A stretch of DNA of 31,903 nucleotides from assembly GCF_001039355.2 (NCBI RefSeq), contig NW_019775442.1, positions 304,281 to 336,183 on the forward strand, given 5' to 3'. The notes beneath the pieces are model-generated. The model saw only the letters and a program-made list of their open reading frames with translations. It was not told the DNA's origin and did not search any database. The first letter of the stretch is position 1. Each line of letters opens with the position of its first letter. Origin of the DNA: Lingula anatina. Taxonomy: Eukaryota; Brachiopoda; Lingulata; Lingulida; Lingulidae. Made by a program: the position numbers and the translations under genes. This document shows, piece after piece, positions 1 through 9,644 of this stretch.

Positions 1-1733
1 GCACTTGCCCCTTGAAACTTCAAATCCCGCAAAATCTCGTCTTCTCACGGAGAATTTAGCGGAAGTCACGTGACCGTGGAAAATACTGTATTGCATACAT
101 TAGCCTATCAAGAAGAAAATCTTGATTATTTTTTTTTATATATATGTATAACATTGAATAAGGATTACTTGCTCTTGTACAAAATCTGTCATATCCACCT
201 CAGATTGGTCAGTAACTTTTTCATTTTCTGCTGCATCGCTATGATTTTGCCATGGGAAAGTTTGCAAACAAAGTTTTCCGCCATGTTGGATAATGACGTT
301 GTGTTGGTCCTACAGCAGAATTTTAGTTTCACATGGATTTTAAAATATGTTAGATACATGTGTTAACCAGAAAGAAGATAATAATAGGTTTCATAAAATA
401 ACTGGCACAACTAACAGTGTTTTAAAGTGCATTCCCAGAGATTTATATCGATCCATCCAGATCGACCTAACTTCCTGGGGGTTCACGCTAAATTGTAGTC
501 AGCCGAGTGCGCACGACAGTTAATTACCCCCTTACAGCTTTTAGTAAGCGAGACAGACGCTTAAGCCGGCTAAACTGACAGTAATCTAGTGAGACTCCCC
601 ACAGGGATAGATCGATCTAAAATCTGTGGGAATGGGGTCATAGGCAGTTTGTTGATTAGGCAGAGGCAGATTAACTTAAGTGCTACATGTTTATAATACT
701 CCCATACAATATGAAAATTCTAGAAATTAGGGCATATTCTAACTGTTACAACAGACAAGTTGTAAAACAGCCTGAAGTTTTGATAACATATAAAAAAAGA
801 TGAATGAATAATCTGTTAGCATTGAGCACCCCCAAAAACCTGTGAAGATGAAGATATTGACAAAAATAGAAGGGGGGTGTTCAAGGCATGTGCTTCCTAG
901 CCCCTAGAAAAACGTTCGGTTCATTGCCATGGCAACAATAGAAATCAATATGTTGTATCTCATTCTAATCCCCTATCTTTAGGTTATAATGTACCATCAA
1001 AATAAATCACTTGGTCACACTTGCATAAACTGTAAGGCATATCAAAATTGCCTTGTTTTTCAGCTGAAATTTTGGTTGATTAACTCCCCCCCCCAAAAAA
1101 AAAATGCCACTGGCCATATCTCTGTGAGTAGGGACCTGTTTAGGGATATATTGCAGCTTCAGAAATTTGTTCATATAGATGATAAAATACACCAAATATG
1201 ATGTAATTCCATTGCCCCCACCTTGCCGCATTTTCTGTATTTGGGCTGGTTTTCTCATGGACACGCTGTCACACGCACTTAATAGTCAAGGAGGATATTG
1301 TATTTAATCAATGCAGCATCTGTCCTTGTCATGGCCATCCTATTTTTTTTTTAAAATGCAGTGTTACATTTCTGTAGAATCTATTATAATTATGAGATGG
1401 GCTGGTTTTCTTTTTGATATACATTGTCTTGCCACTGGGGCAGGAAGCATTCTGAGAAAAGTAAATTGTCAAGAAATCATTTTGTTATCAAATTGCTATT
1501 ATTTTCATAACTTCAAGACTACAAGGTGAATGCAACTTTTTGAGAATTCCAAAAATTTCAACAATATGGCCTGAATTGTACCAAGAACATAAATTGAGCA
1601 CCATTGATTGTACTAAGAATGTAGTGCTGCGAGAAAAATTATTGATTTTTTCCAATTTTTTCCTGACATTTGTTGTGTGCTGCTAGGATTAATTTTGATG
1701 CCAGCTAGGGTGTAAACTACTGCCTTTTTTCAG
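1..1733. other. Upstream non-coding region with one TIR element
   Basis: I find no convincing coding exon here. The open frames are short, AT-biased and have no good splice context. The stretch holds the miniature TIR element at 431-642, a C-run next to an A-run near 1086-1103, and two copies of a 14-base word (GGGCTGGTTTTCTC / GGGCTGGTTTTCTT) near 1244 and 1398. It may contain the promoter or upstream introns of the gene whose exons start at 1734 or 2853, but no promoter can be pinned down from the sequence. Confidence 0.5.
431..642 (+). mobile_element. Miniature TIR element, copy 1
   Basis: About 210 bp, non-coding. The left end starts ATTCCCAGAGATTTATATCG. The right end is an imperfect inverted copy that reads on the other strand ATGACCCCATTCCCACAGAT. 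A second copy in the same orientation lies at 28269-28485, and the two align through shared blocks such as CCTGGGGGTTCAC, GTTAATTACCCCCTTA and CTGACAGTAATCTAGTGAGA. The left end of this copy has lost the outer TGACCCC part that copy 2 keeps. The structure is that of a non-autonomous DNA transposon (MITE). I cannot assign a superfamily because target-site duplications are not clear. Confidence 0.75.
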
Positions 1734-1846
1734 GACCAGGTACAGGTGTCATTCAGTGTGGGACCTCTGGCAGAGGGAGCTACTGACTGTGAGCAGTGTG
1801 GTGGTTCTTTAGAAACAAGAGCGGTGCACATGTTCAAGTACTGTCG
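1734..1846 (+). CDS. Candidate Cys-containing exon upstream of the LRR exon
   Basis: A 113-nt segment bounded by a good acceptor (pyrimidine-rich tract ending TTTTTTCAG) and a good donor (CTGTCG/GTAAGA). In the frame that starts at 1734 it encodes 37 residues beginning DQVQVSFSVG, with a C-x2-C pair (CEQC), then a His and a further Cys (HMFKYC). That pattern could bind zinc, but I do not recognise the family. It ends in phase 2 (two bases, CG). The exon at 2853 begins with one completing base, so CGG (Arg) would join the two in frame and place this Cys-rich segment directly before the first leucine-rich repeat. An alternative acceptor at 2072 would give a short ending that stops at 2113-2115. 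Base composition is richer in G+C than the flanks, which supports coding. The start codon is not in view. Confidence 0.5.
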
Positions 1847-2852
1847 GTAAGAAAAGTAGCTTTTCAACAGTATATTTTTGGGCCTTAAGGAGTTAATATG
1901 TCAATGTGTGCAGTGCTCTCCACGGGATAGGACATGTTTCAAATTATTTTGTTCATGCAGTTTTACAGGCTTTTCTTAGTGTGGCCATCAATAGGAAATT
2001 ATTTGATGGTTTCTGCCCTGAAGTTTGATAAAGCCATTAATGTCTTAAGGTGTATATTGTTTCAAATTTCAGGTACCTAAGACCTCCAGAAATGTTGGTA
2101 ATAGCTGGTGTTTAGCTTCATTCATCTTTCTAGATATCCACATTCCAGAACTAAGAGACTGAAGGTACATCATTTACAATTTGATATATTGCCTTAATTT
2201 TGTTATATGTAAACTTTAAGACTATATACATTTTCCCAGTTAGTCACCTTCTAAGGTAGCAGCCATGCTACAGAATTGTTGACTACAACATGGAGACAAT
2301 TTATTGATGGCAACAAAATACCATAACACAATACTGATGTTCATATTTAATTAATTCAAACAAAAGAAGTGCATATCACACTTTTTGTGTTAATTTATAT
2401 TTCTTTTCTTTTAGACAAAGACAACAAAAGACTTAAGACATATGACTTAGTTATTTTAAGATAAGGTACCTGTCACCTGAGGGAAGTAGAGATTAACTTT
2501 TTTTAATTTGGCAACAAAACCCCATTTACACTACTGTGCATAACTCATTTCTAACAAAATTAATATTTTGATACCAATTTATCTTTTTTCAATTTCAGAC
2601 GATGAGAAGACCTACGTAAGACATGTACGTGCAGTAATGAAAGAAGTCAAAAAAATTTTGCATATTTTCCATGTGACCATAGATAACATAAAGTGGTGGC
2701 ACTTCTTCCTACTGCTTCATTCCTGAGACATGGCTTACAGACAAGTAAAAGCAGGTAGAGAGAGTCTTGATCTCTTACATAGGCTACAGTTGTCTCCACA
2801 GTCCATGACACCAGACACTGTGATGGAATGGACTGAGCTTCATATATTTCAG
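1847..2852 (+). other. Probable intron(s) between the Cys-rich and LRR exons
   Basis: AT-rich sequence with stops in all frames. It contains several acceptor-like sites: TTTCAG at 2067-2072, a TTTTAG near 2415, TTTCAG near 2598, and ATATTTCAG at 2844-2852. The last fits the LRR frame best. A 17-nt segment near 2599-2615 bounded by a TTTCAG and a GTAAGA could be a micro-exon, but it would introduce a stop in the phase set by the exon at 1734. Confidence 0.4.
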
Positions 2853-5275
2853 GTGCAGTAATGTTAAGAAGATATTTGCAGCATATAACAGGTTATCTTG
2901 TTTACCACAGTCCATATCCAACCTGCCACACCTCACAGAGTTGGACCTTTGGAACAATGCCTTCACTACATTTCCCATAGCAGTGTGTGGCTTGACTAAC
3001 CTACAGGTGCTGAGCCTGGGTAACAACCAGCTATCTGACATACCAGTGGATATCAACAAGTTGAAAGGGCTTAGATTATTCAGGCTCCATCACAATGCGT
3101 TCACTACATTTCCTATAGCACTGTGTGGTTTGACTAACCTAGAGGTGCTGGACCTGGGTGAGAACCAGCTATCTGACATACCAGTGGATATCACAAAGTT
3201 GACTAAACTTAATATTCTTACCCTGGCATACAATAACATCACCCACCTGCCACCTCCCATAAGGAATATGAAAAACTTGGAACAATTTGATGTGAGAGAG
3301 AATCCCCTTGTACAACCACCTATACATACTGCCAACAGGGGACTAGATGCCATCAAGAGGTATTTTGAAGCATTAACTGACACCAAGGCAATTCAGTCAA
3401 GTAGAATACAGGTCAACTTTCTTGGTGAAACAGAAGCAGGAAAAACTAGCGTTTCACGTACACTGCAACTTGGACAGTCGACCCTCACAGAGATGGCAGA
3501 CAGGACAAGAGTGGTGGAGCAAGGAACATGGGAGGCTGACCAAGACATTGGCTTCAATATCAATGACTTTGGTGGACATGATGTCTATAAAATAGGTCAT
3601 CCCATATTTATCTCCACTAGGGGCTTGGTTTTTATCACTTTCAACCTGTCTAAATATGATCCAGAAAAGGAGGGTCATTATCAACTGTACATTGGAAACT
3701 GGATTGACAAGGTGCATGCTCAGATGCCAGGGATACAAATAGCACTAATTGGAACTCACCTTGATAGGGTTACAACCCCACTTGCAGAAACAAAATGCTC
3801 TGCAATAATCAGACAGCTTGAAGACCATGCAAGTGAAAAGAAACAGTGGTATCAAGCACAAAAGGAGACATGTGAGAACAAAATGAAAGAAATACCTGAA
3901 GTCCAAGTGTCTCTCCGCCAGGCCTACCAAAGCAAAGCAGCTCATCTGCAGACCTTGTATGGTCAGATATAACCTATCTATGAGCATATTTTTAGAGTGA
4001 GTTCAAAAACCTGTGAAGGAGTTCAAGACCTGAGAGACTACCTCTTTTCTTTTGGCAGGACAAGCGCTGAAGTTTTGCCAGGAATGTGGGTGGAAGCAGC
4101 CAAGAATATCTGCACCAAGAAGATCGAAGGCTCTGAGAACACACTTGGTTGGGAGGTGATTGAAGACCTCATTCTGCAAAATGCACCTACATTATGGAAA
4201 GAGAAGAACTCAAAGGAAGAAAAAGAGAAAACAATTTGTGACATCTTAAGTTTCCTAGCTCACCGTGGAGACATAATATGGTTTGATAGAAGCCCTTCAC
4301 TGTTGAAAGTTGTTTTCCACAAGCAAGAGGTTATTGTGAATGTTCTCAAGGCAGTCCTCACACATGATCAAGGTGAAGTATCAAAAAAGCTTCAAAAGTC
4401 CATGAAGATTACAAGAAGGAAAGCACACATAATAAAAGAAGACATCCTTAACAGAGGAATTGTTTCTAAACAAGCTATGAGCTGCCTATGTGAGCCTTTC
4501 AAATTGTCAAGCACTGAAGTTGATGTCATGACAGAAATGATGCTGAAACTGGAGCTGTGCTATCAAGTCCAGGAAGATGAATCCCTTCCATCCAGCATCT
4601 CATTCCACTTTCCATGGCTCCTCACTAGAGTAAGGCAACCTGAGCTAGACACCAAATGGCCCAGCAAGGCTCCCCCAGACACCACACAACTTACCCTACA
4701 GGTTCTCTTTCCATACAAATGTCCAGATGGCTTATATGAGAAATTTTCTGTCCGTCAGCATAAATACCTGGGGCTCATGAAGACCATGCGAATGGATTGG
4801 AAGGATGGAGTGTATGCAGAACTTAGAGAATGCAAAATGCAGCTGACACGAGAGCCACACCAGTCAAATCTTGATCCAGTCAGCCAAGATCCAGACTGGG
4901 TTATCAGCATTGCTGTTCGTGGATCACATCTCTCAGACATGTGGCATGTTCTTATGCGAGGTCATGGTGACCTCATGGACATCATTAAAGAGGACTGGCC
5001 TGGGCTGTCATATGACAAGTACCTAGTGTGTCCCCATTGTGTGAGTGAGGACAGTGACCACCAACCCCCCTCAGCTGCTGCCCAAAATGCAGAAGAAGTA
5101 CCAACCAAAAGAAAAAGATACTGTCAGAAAACACCAACACTCTTCCCAGGAGAGATACTTGACCAAACAATTGAAACAGCTTCCAAACCAAGACAGGTGC
5201 CATGTGTTAATACTGGTGTCTTCATTCCTGCAGACCTGGTCTATCCACCTCACCTGGTCATGAGTTGGCAGGAAG
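2853..5275 (+). CDS. LRR-Roc-COR (ROCO family) exon with one in-frame stop
   Basis: This large exon encodes most of a ROCO protein, a multidomain GTPase scaffold. Acceptor ATATTTCAG precedes 2853, donor GAAG/GTAAGC follows 5275, and codon 1 is TGC at 2854. Residues about 1-150 are 23-residue leucine-rich repeats; the first (from CSNVKKIFAA) keeps the LRR period although it starts with Cys. The Roc domain follows. Its P-loop GETEAGKTS is at about 191-199 (3424-3450), G3 DFGGH at 238, G4 GTHLD at 300, and G5 VSSKT at 382. The COR domain follows, with a typical FSVRQHKY stretch and a CPHC pair near its end. Codon 373 (3970-3972) is TAA, yet the same frame stays open on both sides. The tail before the donor is basic and linker-like. 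Metazoan ROCO proteins are dimeric cytosolic G proteins. The CARD encoded by the next exon suggests a role in innate immune or death signalling. The upstream N-terminus is uncertain. Confidence 0.9.
3970..3972 (+). other. In-frame TAA inside the Roc domain
   Basis: This stop codon interrupts the reading frame between the helical insert that follows Roc G4 and the last beta strand plus G5 motif. The 12 codons around it read as ordinary Roc sequence on both sides (LQTLYGQI before, PIYEHIFRVSSKT after). No frameshift is needed, so one base change explains it. A 39-nt segment 3957-3995 that starts GTATGG and ends TTTTTAG, is divisible by three and contains the TAA looks like an ultrashort intron. 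Removing it would also delete the beta strand, and 39 nt is shorter than usual animal introns. Confidence 0.9.
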
Positions 5276-5959
5276 GTAAGCACAGCAGTGCAATGGCATT
5301 TCCACAATGATTTGCTATGTCACTTTCCTTTAAATATCTGTTAGAAATTATACTTATTTTCTCAGTCAGATGGCAACTGGCTGAAAAACTTAATGTCATG
5401 GCAGTTATTTGAAACTTTTCAGTGAGTCAGTGTCACTAAGTAGCGCCGTTTCAGGACATCTGCGATGGCTGACGTGAAAAGCCGTACCTTGCAAATAAAA
5501 TCCCTTTAAAAATAAACCAGGATGTTTGAAGTTGCGACTTTGTAAAGATAATAAGAAAATTTCATGCTCTTACTCCCGATTTCAAAGGGTTACTGAAACA
5601 TGCACAAATTCAAATGAAATTTGTTCACGATTTTGAATCTTTGAAAAAAAAAATTGATCCCAAAATGACTCTCGTAGGGGGTGGGACTATATTGGGCAAA
5701 CAAAAGTAGCAAGCGTGAATTTTTTTCCATTTTTAGATACGAGTTAAAATATCACCCAAAGTTTATGATTTTGAAGGGAATAATTTGCACATTCTCTAGT
5801 ATTGTCACACGGTTGCCTAATCTAACATTCAACAAAAAAATCTTTTAAGAGATTTTAACTGACGGAGCTCTCTCTGACATTGCATAGTCACTGGTGACCT
5901 ACTTAAAACCAAGGGAAAAGCAGACAACAAGAACACTATATAACAATAATATAAGATTC

Positions 5960-6187
5960 ATGAGATATATTCGTCTTTTTGTTATCTGTGCCATTCTGGG
6001 CTTTTCGTTATCCGACGCACTGTACAAAAACTCACAACTAGACCTGCATCAACGTGTTTCGTGCCATGTTATTTTGGTCTCGAATGAACGCGAGAATCCA
6101 CGTGACACCCTTACGTCATTAGCAAGGGATGCCTTGACGACCGGGAAGAAAGGCATCGAAAGCCCTATTGACAAGCACAGATTTTAG
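5960..6187 (+). CDS. Possible small secreted peptide nested in the intron
   Basis: Starting at the ATG at 5960 this frame encodes 75 residues. The first about 20 have the shape of a signal peptide: a short basic start (MRYIR), a hydrophobic core (LFVICAILGFSL), then SDA as a plausible cleavage context. The remaining about 52 residues are polar with a single Cys and no recognisable family. The frame is open further upstream to 5894, but the ATG at 5960 gives the clean signal-like N-terminus. It stops just before sequence related to a miniature transposon, so it may be a chance frame in repeat-derived DNA. No promoter or poly(A) signal is evident. I treat it as a candidate only. Confidence 0.25.
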   Translation: MRYIRLFVICAILGFSLSDALYKNSQLDLHQRVSCHVILVSNERENPRDTLTSLARDALTTGKKGIESPIDKHRF

Positions 6188-6310
6188 TTTTACTACAATA
6201 ACAGCTGTTTTGGTGGTAAAATACAATAGAATATATTTCCATGCGTTGTTTACAATGTATTTCTTGCGGAATTTTGAATCTCAAAGGAAGAGTTATTATT
6301 GTTTTCAGTG
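6185..6310 (+). mobile_element. Diverged right part of a TTAA-type miniature element
   Basis: The order of motifs (AATAACAGCTG, GGTGGTAAAATAC, GAATATATTTCCATG, TTCTTGCGGAATTTTGAATCTC, GAAGAGTTATTATTG) parallels the right half of the better copy at 28957-29295. Sequence identity is much lower, so this is an old copy or a distinct subfamily. The left end is not clear; it may begin near the half palindrome at 5847-5859. Confidence 0.5.
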
Positions 6311-7556
6311 ATCCTTTCCCATTAAAAGTCAAATTTATGATAAGTGTCTGCTACAAATTAAACTCCCCTGCACCAAATGGATATGTGTCAAAGCTTTGTG
6401 CAGTGCTAAATTCTCAAGTTGTTTTGTTTGCTGAAATTTGAAAATGGACATAAACAACAGAGGTTGAGGTGCAGTACATAATGGTGAACAGAAAGAATAC
6501 TCCAATGTTAAGTTGATTTTTCCTTCAAAATTGTGCAGACTGCTGTATGACGACAAATCTCGCGAAGAACTCTCATATCACTCATTGCCAGTGCAGCACT
6601 GCAGGTGCGATAATGATAAAATTGTCTTTGAATTAAAACATCTGAGAAGATAAAAGTGATTTTAATACATTGGTTTTTATTTATAATTATTGGGTATATA
6701 GTTTTGTTACTGAAATTAAAGATAAGCACTTTGATTTTCGGTATTTACCAAAGTCAACAGACCTTAACTTGTTTATGTAATGGAAAAAATGGCGTCAGAA
6801 TATGGCTGACATCTAGCAGAATAGGGTCAAAAACGCACTTTAACAGCTGGTAAAAAAAGTTGCCAGAATAAATTTTGATGAAAATTGGTAGGCCTATTTT
6901 GGGTATAAAAAGCCATCTTCTACCAACTGGAATAAGGTGCACACTCTCTGTGACAGGAGATATCTCAAAATGTTATGGTGTTGCTATGGATAAAAATCGG
7001 CATGTTGGCCGACTTTGTTGACTTGTATCTCATTCATTTCGCCTTGATTCTGGGTAAATTGCACACTTACAGATGCATGATAAACTCTGCTACCACGTCT
7101 TAATTTTTCAGTAGGCACTCACACAGGTAATAAAGTATAATTCTTCAATTTCAGCAAAGGTTGCGAAATTTACAAATTTTTGACTTGGACGTCATCTCAG
7201 CGCACACGCTCCGTTCTGAATATTTTCCTACGCGCAGCCAGTTGCCATATGACTGTCTGGAATTTGCGTGTTTATGTATAAATGCTAGGAGCAATGTGAA
7301 TTGCTATTTCTTTTTGGTATCTGTGAATGAAACAACTTTGGTGTCTAGTTTTAAGTATGCTGTACAGTAAATATTTAATTGTTTTTTTTACTTAGATTCA
7401 TTGATAATGGGTATTCCATAATTCATCTCATATTACAGCCTTAATTGGCACTGATGACTGCCTGACACCTTATTCTGCTTAAACTGACAAAAGCATAATT
7501 TAAAAAAAAATCTGTTTAGCTTTTAACAGACATTTTTTGCACTTGTATTATTTCAG

Positions 7557-7831
7557 TTCTGCACAAGCAAAAATCAAGTCTAATTGAAAACATCACAGAA
7601 TATTGTCTAAAAGACATGTTGAATGTTTTCCTCCAAGAAGGCATTATCACCCACCGTGAATATGAAGGGTTAAAACCTCAATACCAAACCTCAACTACCA
7701 GGGTGGTATGTCCAGAGAAAACTGCTGTCTTTCTTGACATTCTCAAAACTAGAGGAGATAGAGCATTTGACTTATTAAGGAAATGTCTCACTGAAAATGG
7801 GCAAAGTGAGCTTGTTACCCTTCTAAGATAG
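7557..7831 (+). CDS. CARD domain, C-terminal exon of the ROCO gene
   Basis: The exon begins with TT, which completes the GTT (Val) codon left open at 5275, and encodes 90 further residues ending at TAG 7829-7831. The sequence (LHKQKSSLIENI at the start, a MLNVFLQEGIIT helix, TRVVCPEKTAVFLDILKTRG, then DRAFDLLRKCLTENGQ) has the helix pattern and length of a caspase recruitment domain: Leu/Ile-rich H1-H2, a GxIT turn, an EKTAVFLDIL helix and an AFDLLRKCL helix before a final short helix. CARDs pair with partner CARDs in apoptotic and inflammatory complexes. Its place at the C-terminus after COR is where metazoan ROCO relatives carry their effector domain. The in-frame phase match strongly supports that it belongs to the same transcript. 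Confidence 0.85.
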
Positions 7832-7922
7832 GCCAAAGAACTGACTATATGGACTGCATGAACTCACTAGTAGTCATATCATGTACCAGTAGTTTGTGTT
7901 CTAAAATATTCAGGAATTCTTC

Positions 7923-7932
7923 AATAAATAAA
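7923..7932 (+). terminator. Overlapping poly(A) signals
   Basis: Two overlapping AATAAA hexamers (AATAAATAAA) lie about 92 nt after the CARD exon stop, a normal spacing for the 3' end of this gene. Confidence 0.7.
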
Positions 7933-7975
7933 TCTTGGTCATTTGGACAAATGAACTCCTATTAATTTATGGCAG

Positions 7976-8052
7976 CCACTTTACCTGTTGACACAGTAAG
8001 AGCCATGAGACAAGCATTGGGAAAGCTGGAGACCAGTTCGACCAGTTCCTAG
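7976..8052 (+). CDS. Possible alternative last exon of the ROCO gene
   Basis: After TATGGCAG the sequence starts CC, which would complete the codon left at 5275 as GCC. It then stays open for 24 codons (TLPVDTVRAMRQALGKLE and a Ser/Thr-rich end) to TAG at 8050-8052. An ATG at 7969 opens the same frame (MAATLPVDTV). Use of this exon would replace the CARD. The polypyrimidine tract is weak and the segment lies beyond the poly(A) signal, so chance is a real possibility. Confidence 0.2.
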
Positions 8053-8917
8053 AGTATCAGGGACATGTGTTACCCATGTTCCAGTTACACCCCCCCCCCC
8101 CCATTTTTTTTAAATTCCCATACAAAAGATAATTTAGATGTCTTAAATGCTTTTATTTTCATAAGACTGGGCAAGTTATTGTACAAGATGTCTATAGACA
8201 AAACATACTATACATTTTATCATTAATTACCCAAATTCACAACAAGACTGGGATTTTTATACATCATGTCATATATCATACTTGTATTCATAATGGGGAC
8301 AACTTACATGTAGCAAGAGCATGTCTACAGTCTTCTTTTCATCACTTTTGTTACTGGTCCACGTGTCCACTTGGTATTTATTTAAAGTCACGGATACATG
8401 TACCACTTGACCAGTGCTCTCCCCACAGAATTTGTACAGCAACAAAATAAAAGAATTAATAAATAATATAAATAAACAAACTGACTTGTTGTTTTTCCAT
8501 GCACATACAGCATTACCTAAAGAATGGAAAAATGAAGTTGAGGGGCCCATTCCCAGTGAAACTATCAGTCTATGTTGTTCAATCAACTTGTAAGGGACTG
8601 TTGCTAAATGCAATCAGTTGAACAGATCTCTTAACACATCTCTTGGCATTGAGTAGAATACAGAAAAGCTGCATGGTGGTGATTGCAAATACAGCATTTC
8701 CAAAAGTAAGAAGTTTAAGCCAAAAAAATGCTAACTGAAAAATAGAAAGGCACTTTTTAATAACCAATTCAGATGCTTAATTGTTATGCTGTTATAGCAC
8801 ATAATATATCCCTGTTGTGCGTGACATTATTCCACCCTATATATTACTACAGATAAATAAATACCAACGGACCCTTTGCAAAGGGATTGGACTATCAAGA
8901 TGGAAATACTAAAATAC
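8053..8917. other. Intergenic, no gene seen
   Basis: The stretch contains a run of 13 C followed by T-rich sequence (8090-8109) and three TACATGTA octamers here and just downstream, two of them at 8305 and 8395. A 114-codon open frame on the - strand (8269-8613) has a composition typical of AT-rich chance frames and no domain signature. I see no other structure. Confidence 0.5.
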
Positions 8918-9138
8918 ATTTTTACATTCAAAGTTAGTCCCAGGTTTTTCTAAAAAGTTTTTTAACAGAGTATAGCCATCAATGGAGGTCACGTGGTCTT
9001 AAGACAAGCTCAGATATCAGAATAATAGCTATAACTGCCGTTTTTGTGCTAAAACAGAATATATTATATTTCTATGAGTTATTCACAATGTTTTTATTGT
9101 GAAATATAATCTCATACGAATAGTTATTATACCTTTAA
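8918..9138 (+). mobile_element. TTAA-type miniature element, left-truncated copy
   Basis: This segment matches the copy at 28957-29295 in the same orientation from the CATTTTTACATTCAAAGTTA block to the right terminal inverted repeat, which ends in TTAA at 9135-9138. The left TIR and the central palindrome are missing; only GTTTTTTAACAGAGTATAG remains. The shared core includes a CACGTG within GGTCACGTGGTCT. Confidence 0.8.
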
Positions 9139-9411
9139 GCAGTGAATTGATCCCATGCCTTTTTTCTTGATAAATATAATTGAATAGCTATATATTATAT
9201 CTTTTAGTTTTTAATCTGATCGTGAAAAAATAGTTCTGTCCAGTTTTGTAGCCCCTGTTCCTTTGTGTTGTTGATCTATTGAATAACAAAGCCCACCGTC
9301 GTCACTTGTTTAATAAGAACGAACTGCATTCTTTCAAAACTTGTTATGGAATATCGTGTTTAATGATGCCACCTGAAATGAAGTGAACGCGTTCTTATAC
9401 AATCTGTCTAG

Positions 9412-9644
9412 AGACGATAAGCATTGATGTTGAATGTAGAACTGCGACATATCAGCAGCTATTTGACAGAGATACCCAGCAAAAATATCTACAGTTAACT
9501 AGAGAGCTGTTACTGACTGTTATTTAATTCAGTAACAGCACCGAGCCCATAAAGAAAGCACCTGTAAGGCTGTGCGGTACGTCAGAACTGAAAGAGAACT
9601 TACTGCCACCAAGGAGTTATAACTCCTTGCTGCCACTGACATAA
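9412..9644 (+). pseudogene. Possible gene fragment split by one stop
   Basis: After a TCTGTCTAG that could be an acceptor, one frame is open for 37 codons (including VECRTATYQQLFDRDTQQKY and LQLTRELLLT), meets TAA at 9525-9527, and continues in the same frame for 38 codons (STEPIKKAPVRLCGTSELKE, then NLLPPRSYNSLLPLT) to TAA at 9642. The residue composition looks protein-like rather than random. I recognise no family. The end contains a perfect 20-base palindrome (9610-9629). It may be a decayed exon or part of a dead transposon. Confidence 0.3.
9610..9629. repeat. Perfect 20-bp palindrome
   Basis: CAAGGAGTTATAACTCCTTG equals its own reverse complement. It lies inside the 9412-9644 segment and has no assigned function. 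Confidence 0.9.

Larger units (their letters stand above)
5276..7556 (+). other. Intron of the ROCO gene
   Basis: Donor GTAAGC at 5276, acceptor TTATTTCAG ending at 7556. The phase-1 junction joins G to TT, making a Val codon, so the COR exon continues directly into the CARD exon. The intron contains a diverged relative of the TTAA-flanked element (right part about 6185-6310), a half palindrome (AAGAGATTTTAAC at 5847-5859) that matches the palindrome in that element, and a small signal-peptide-like open frame at 5960-6187. A run of A residues occurs near 5645. The rest shows nothing I can name. Confidence 0.75.

Noticed and set aside
2784-3386. Open frames on the - strand opposite the LRR repeats
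   Set aside because: They mirror the repetitive LRR codons on the + strand, including the repeated STGMSDSW stretch, and have no domain or splice support of their own.
3454-5307. Several - strand frames and one + frame across the Roc-COR exon
   Set aside because: They overlap a clearly recognised coding frame and show no domain signature; they are shadows.
8269-8613. 114-codon frame on the - strand
   Set aside because: Composition is typical of AT-rich non-coding DNA, with hydrophobic low-complexity runs and no splice or promoter support.
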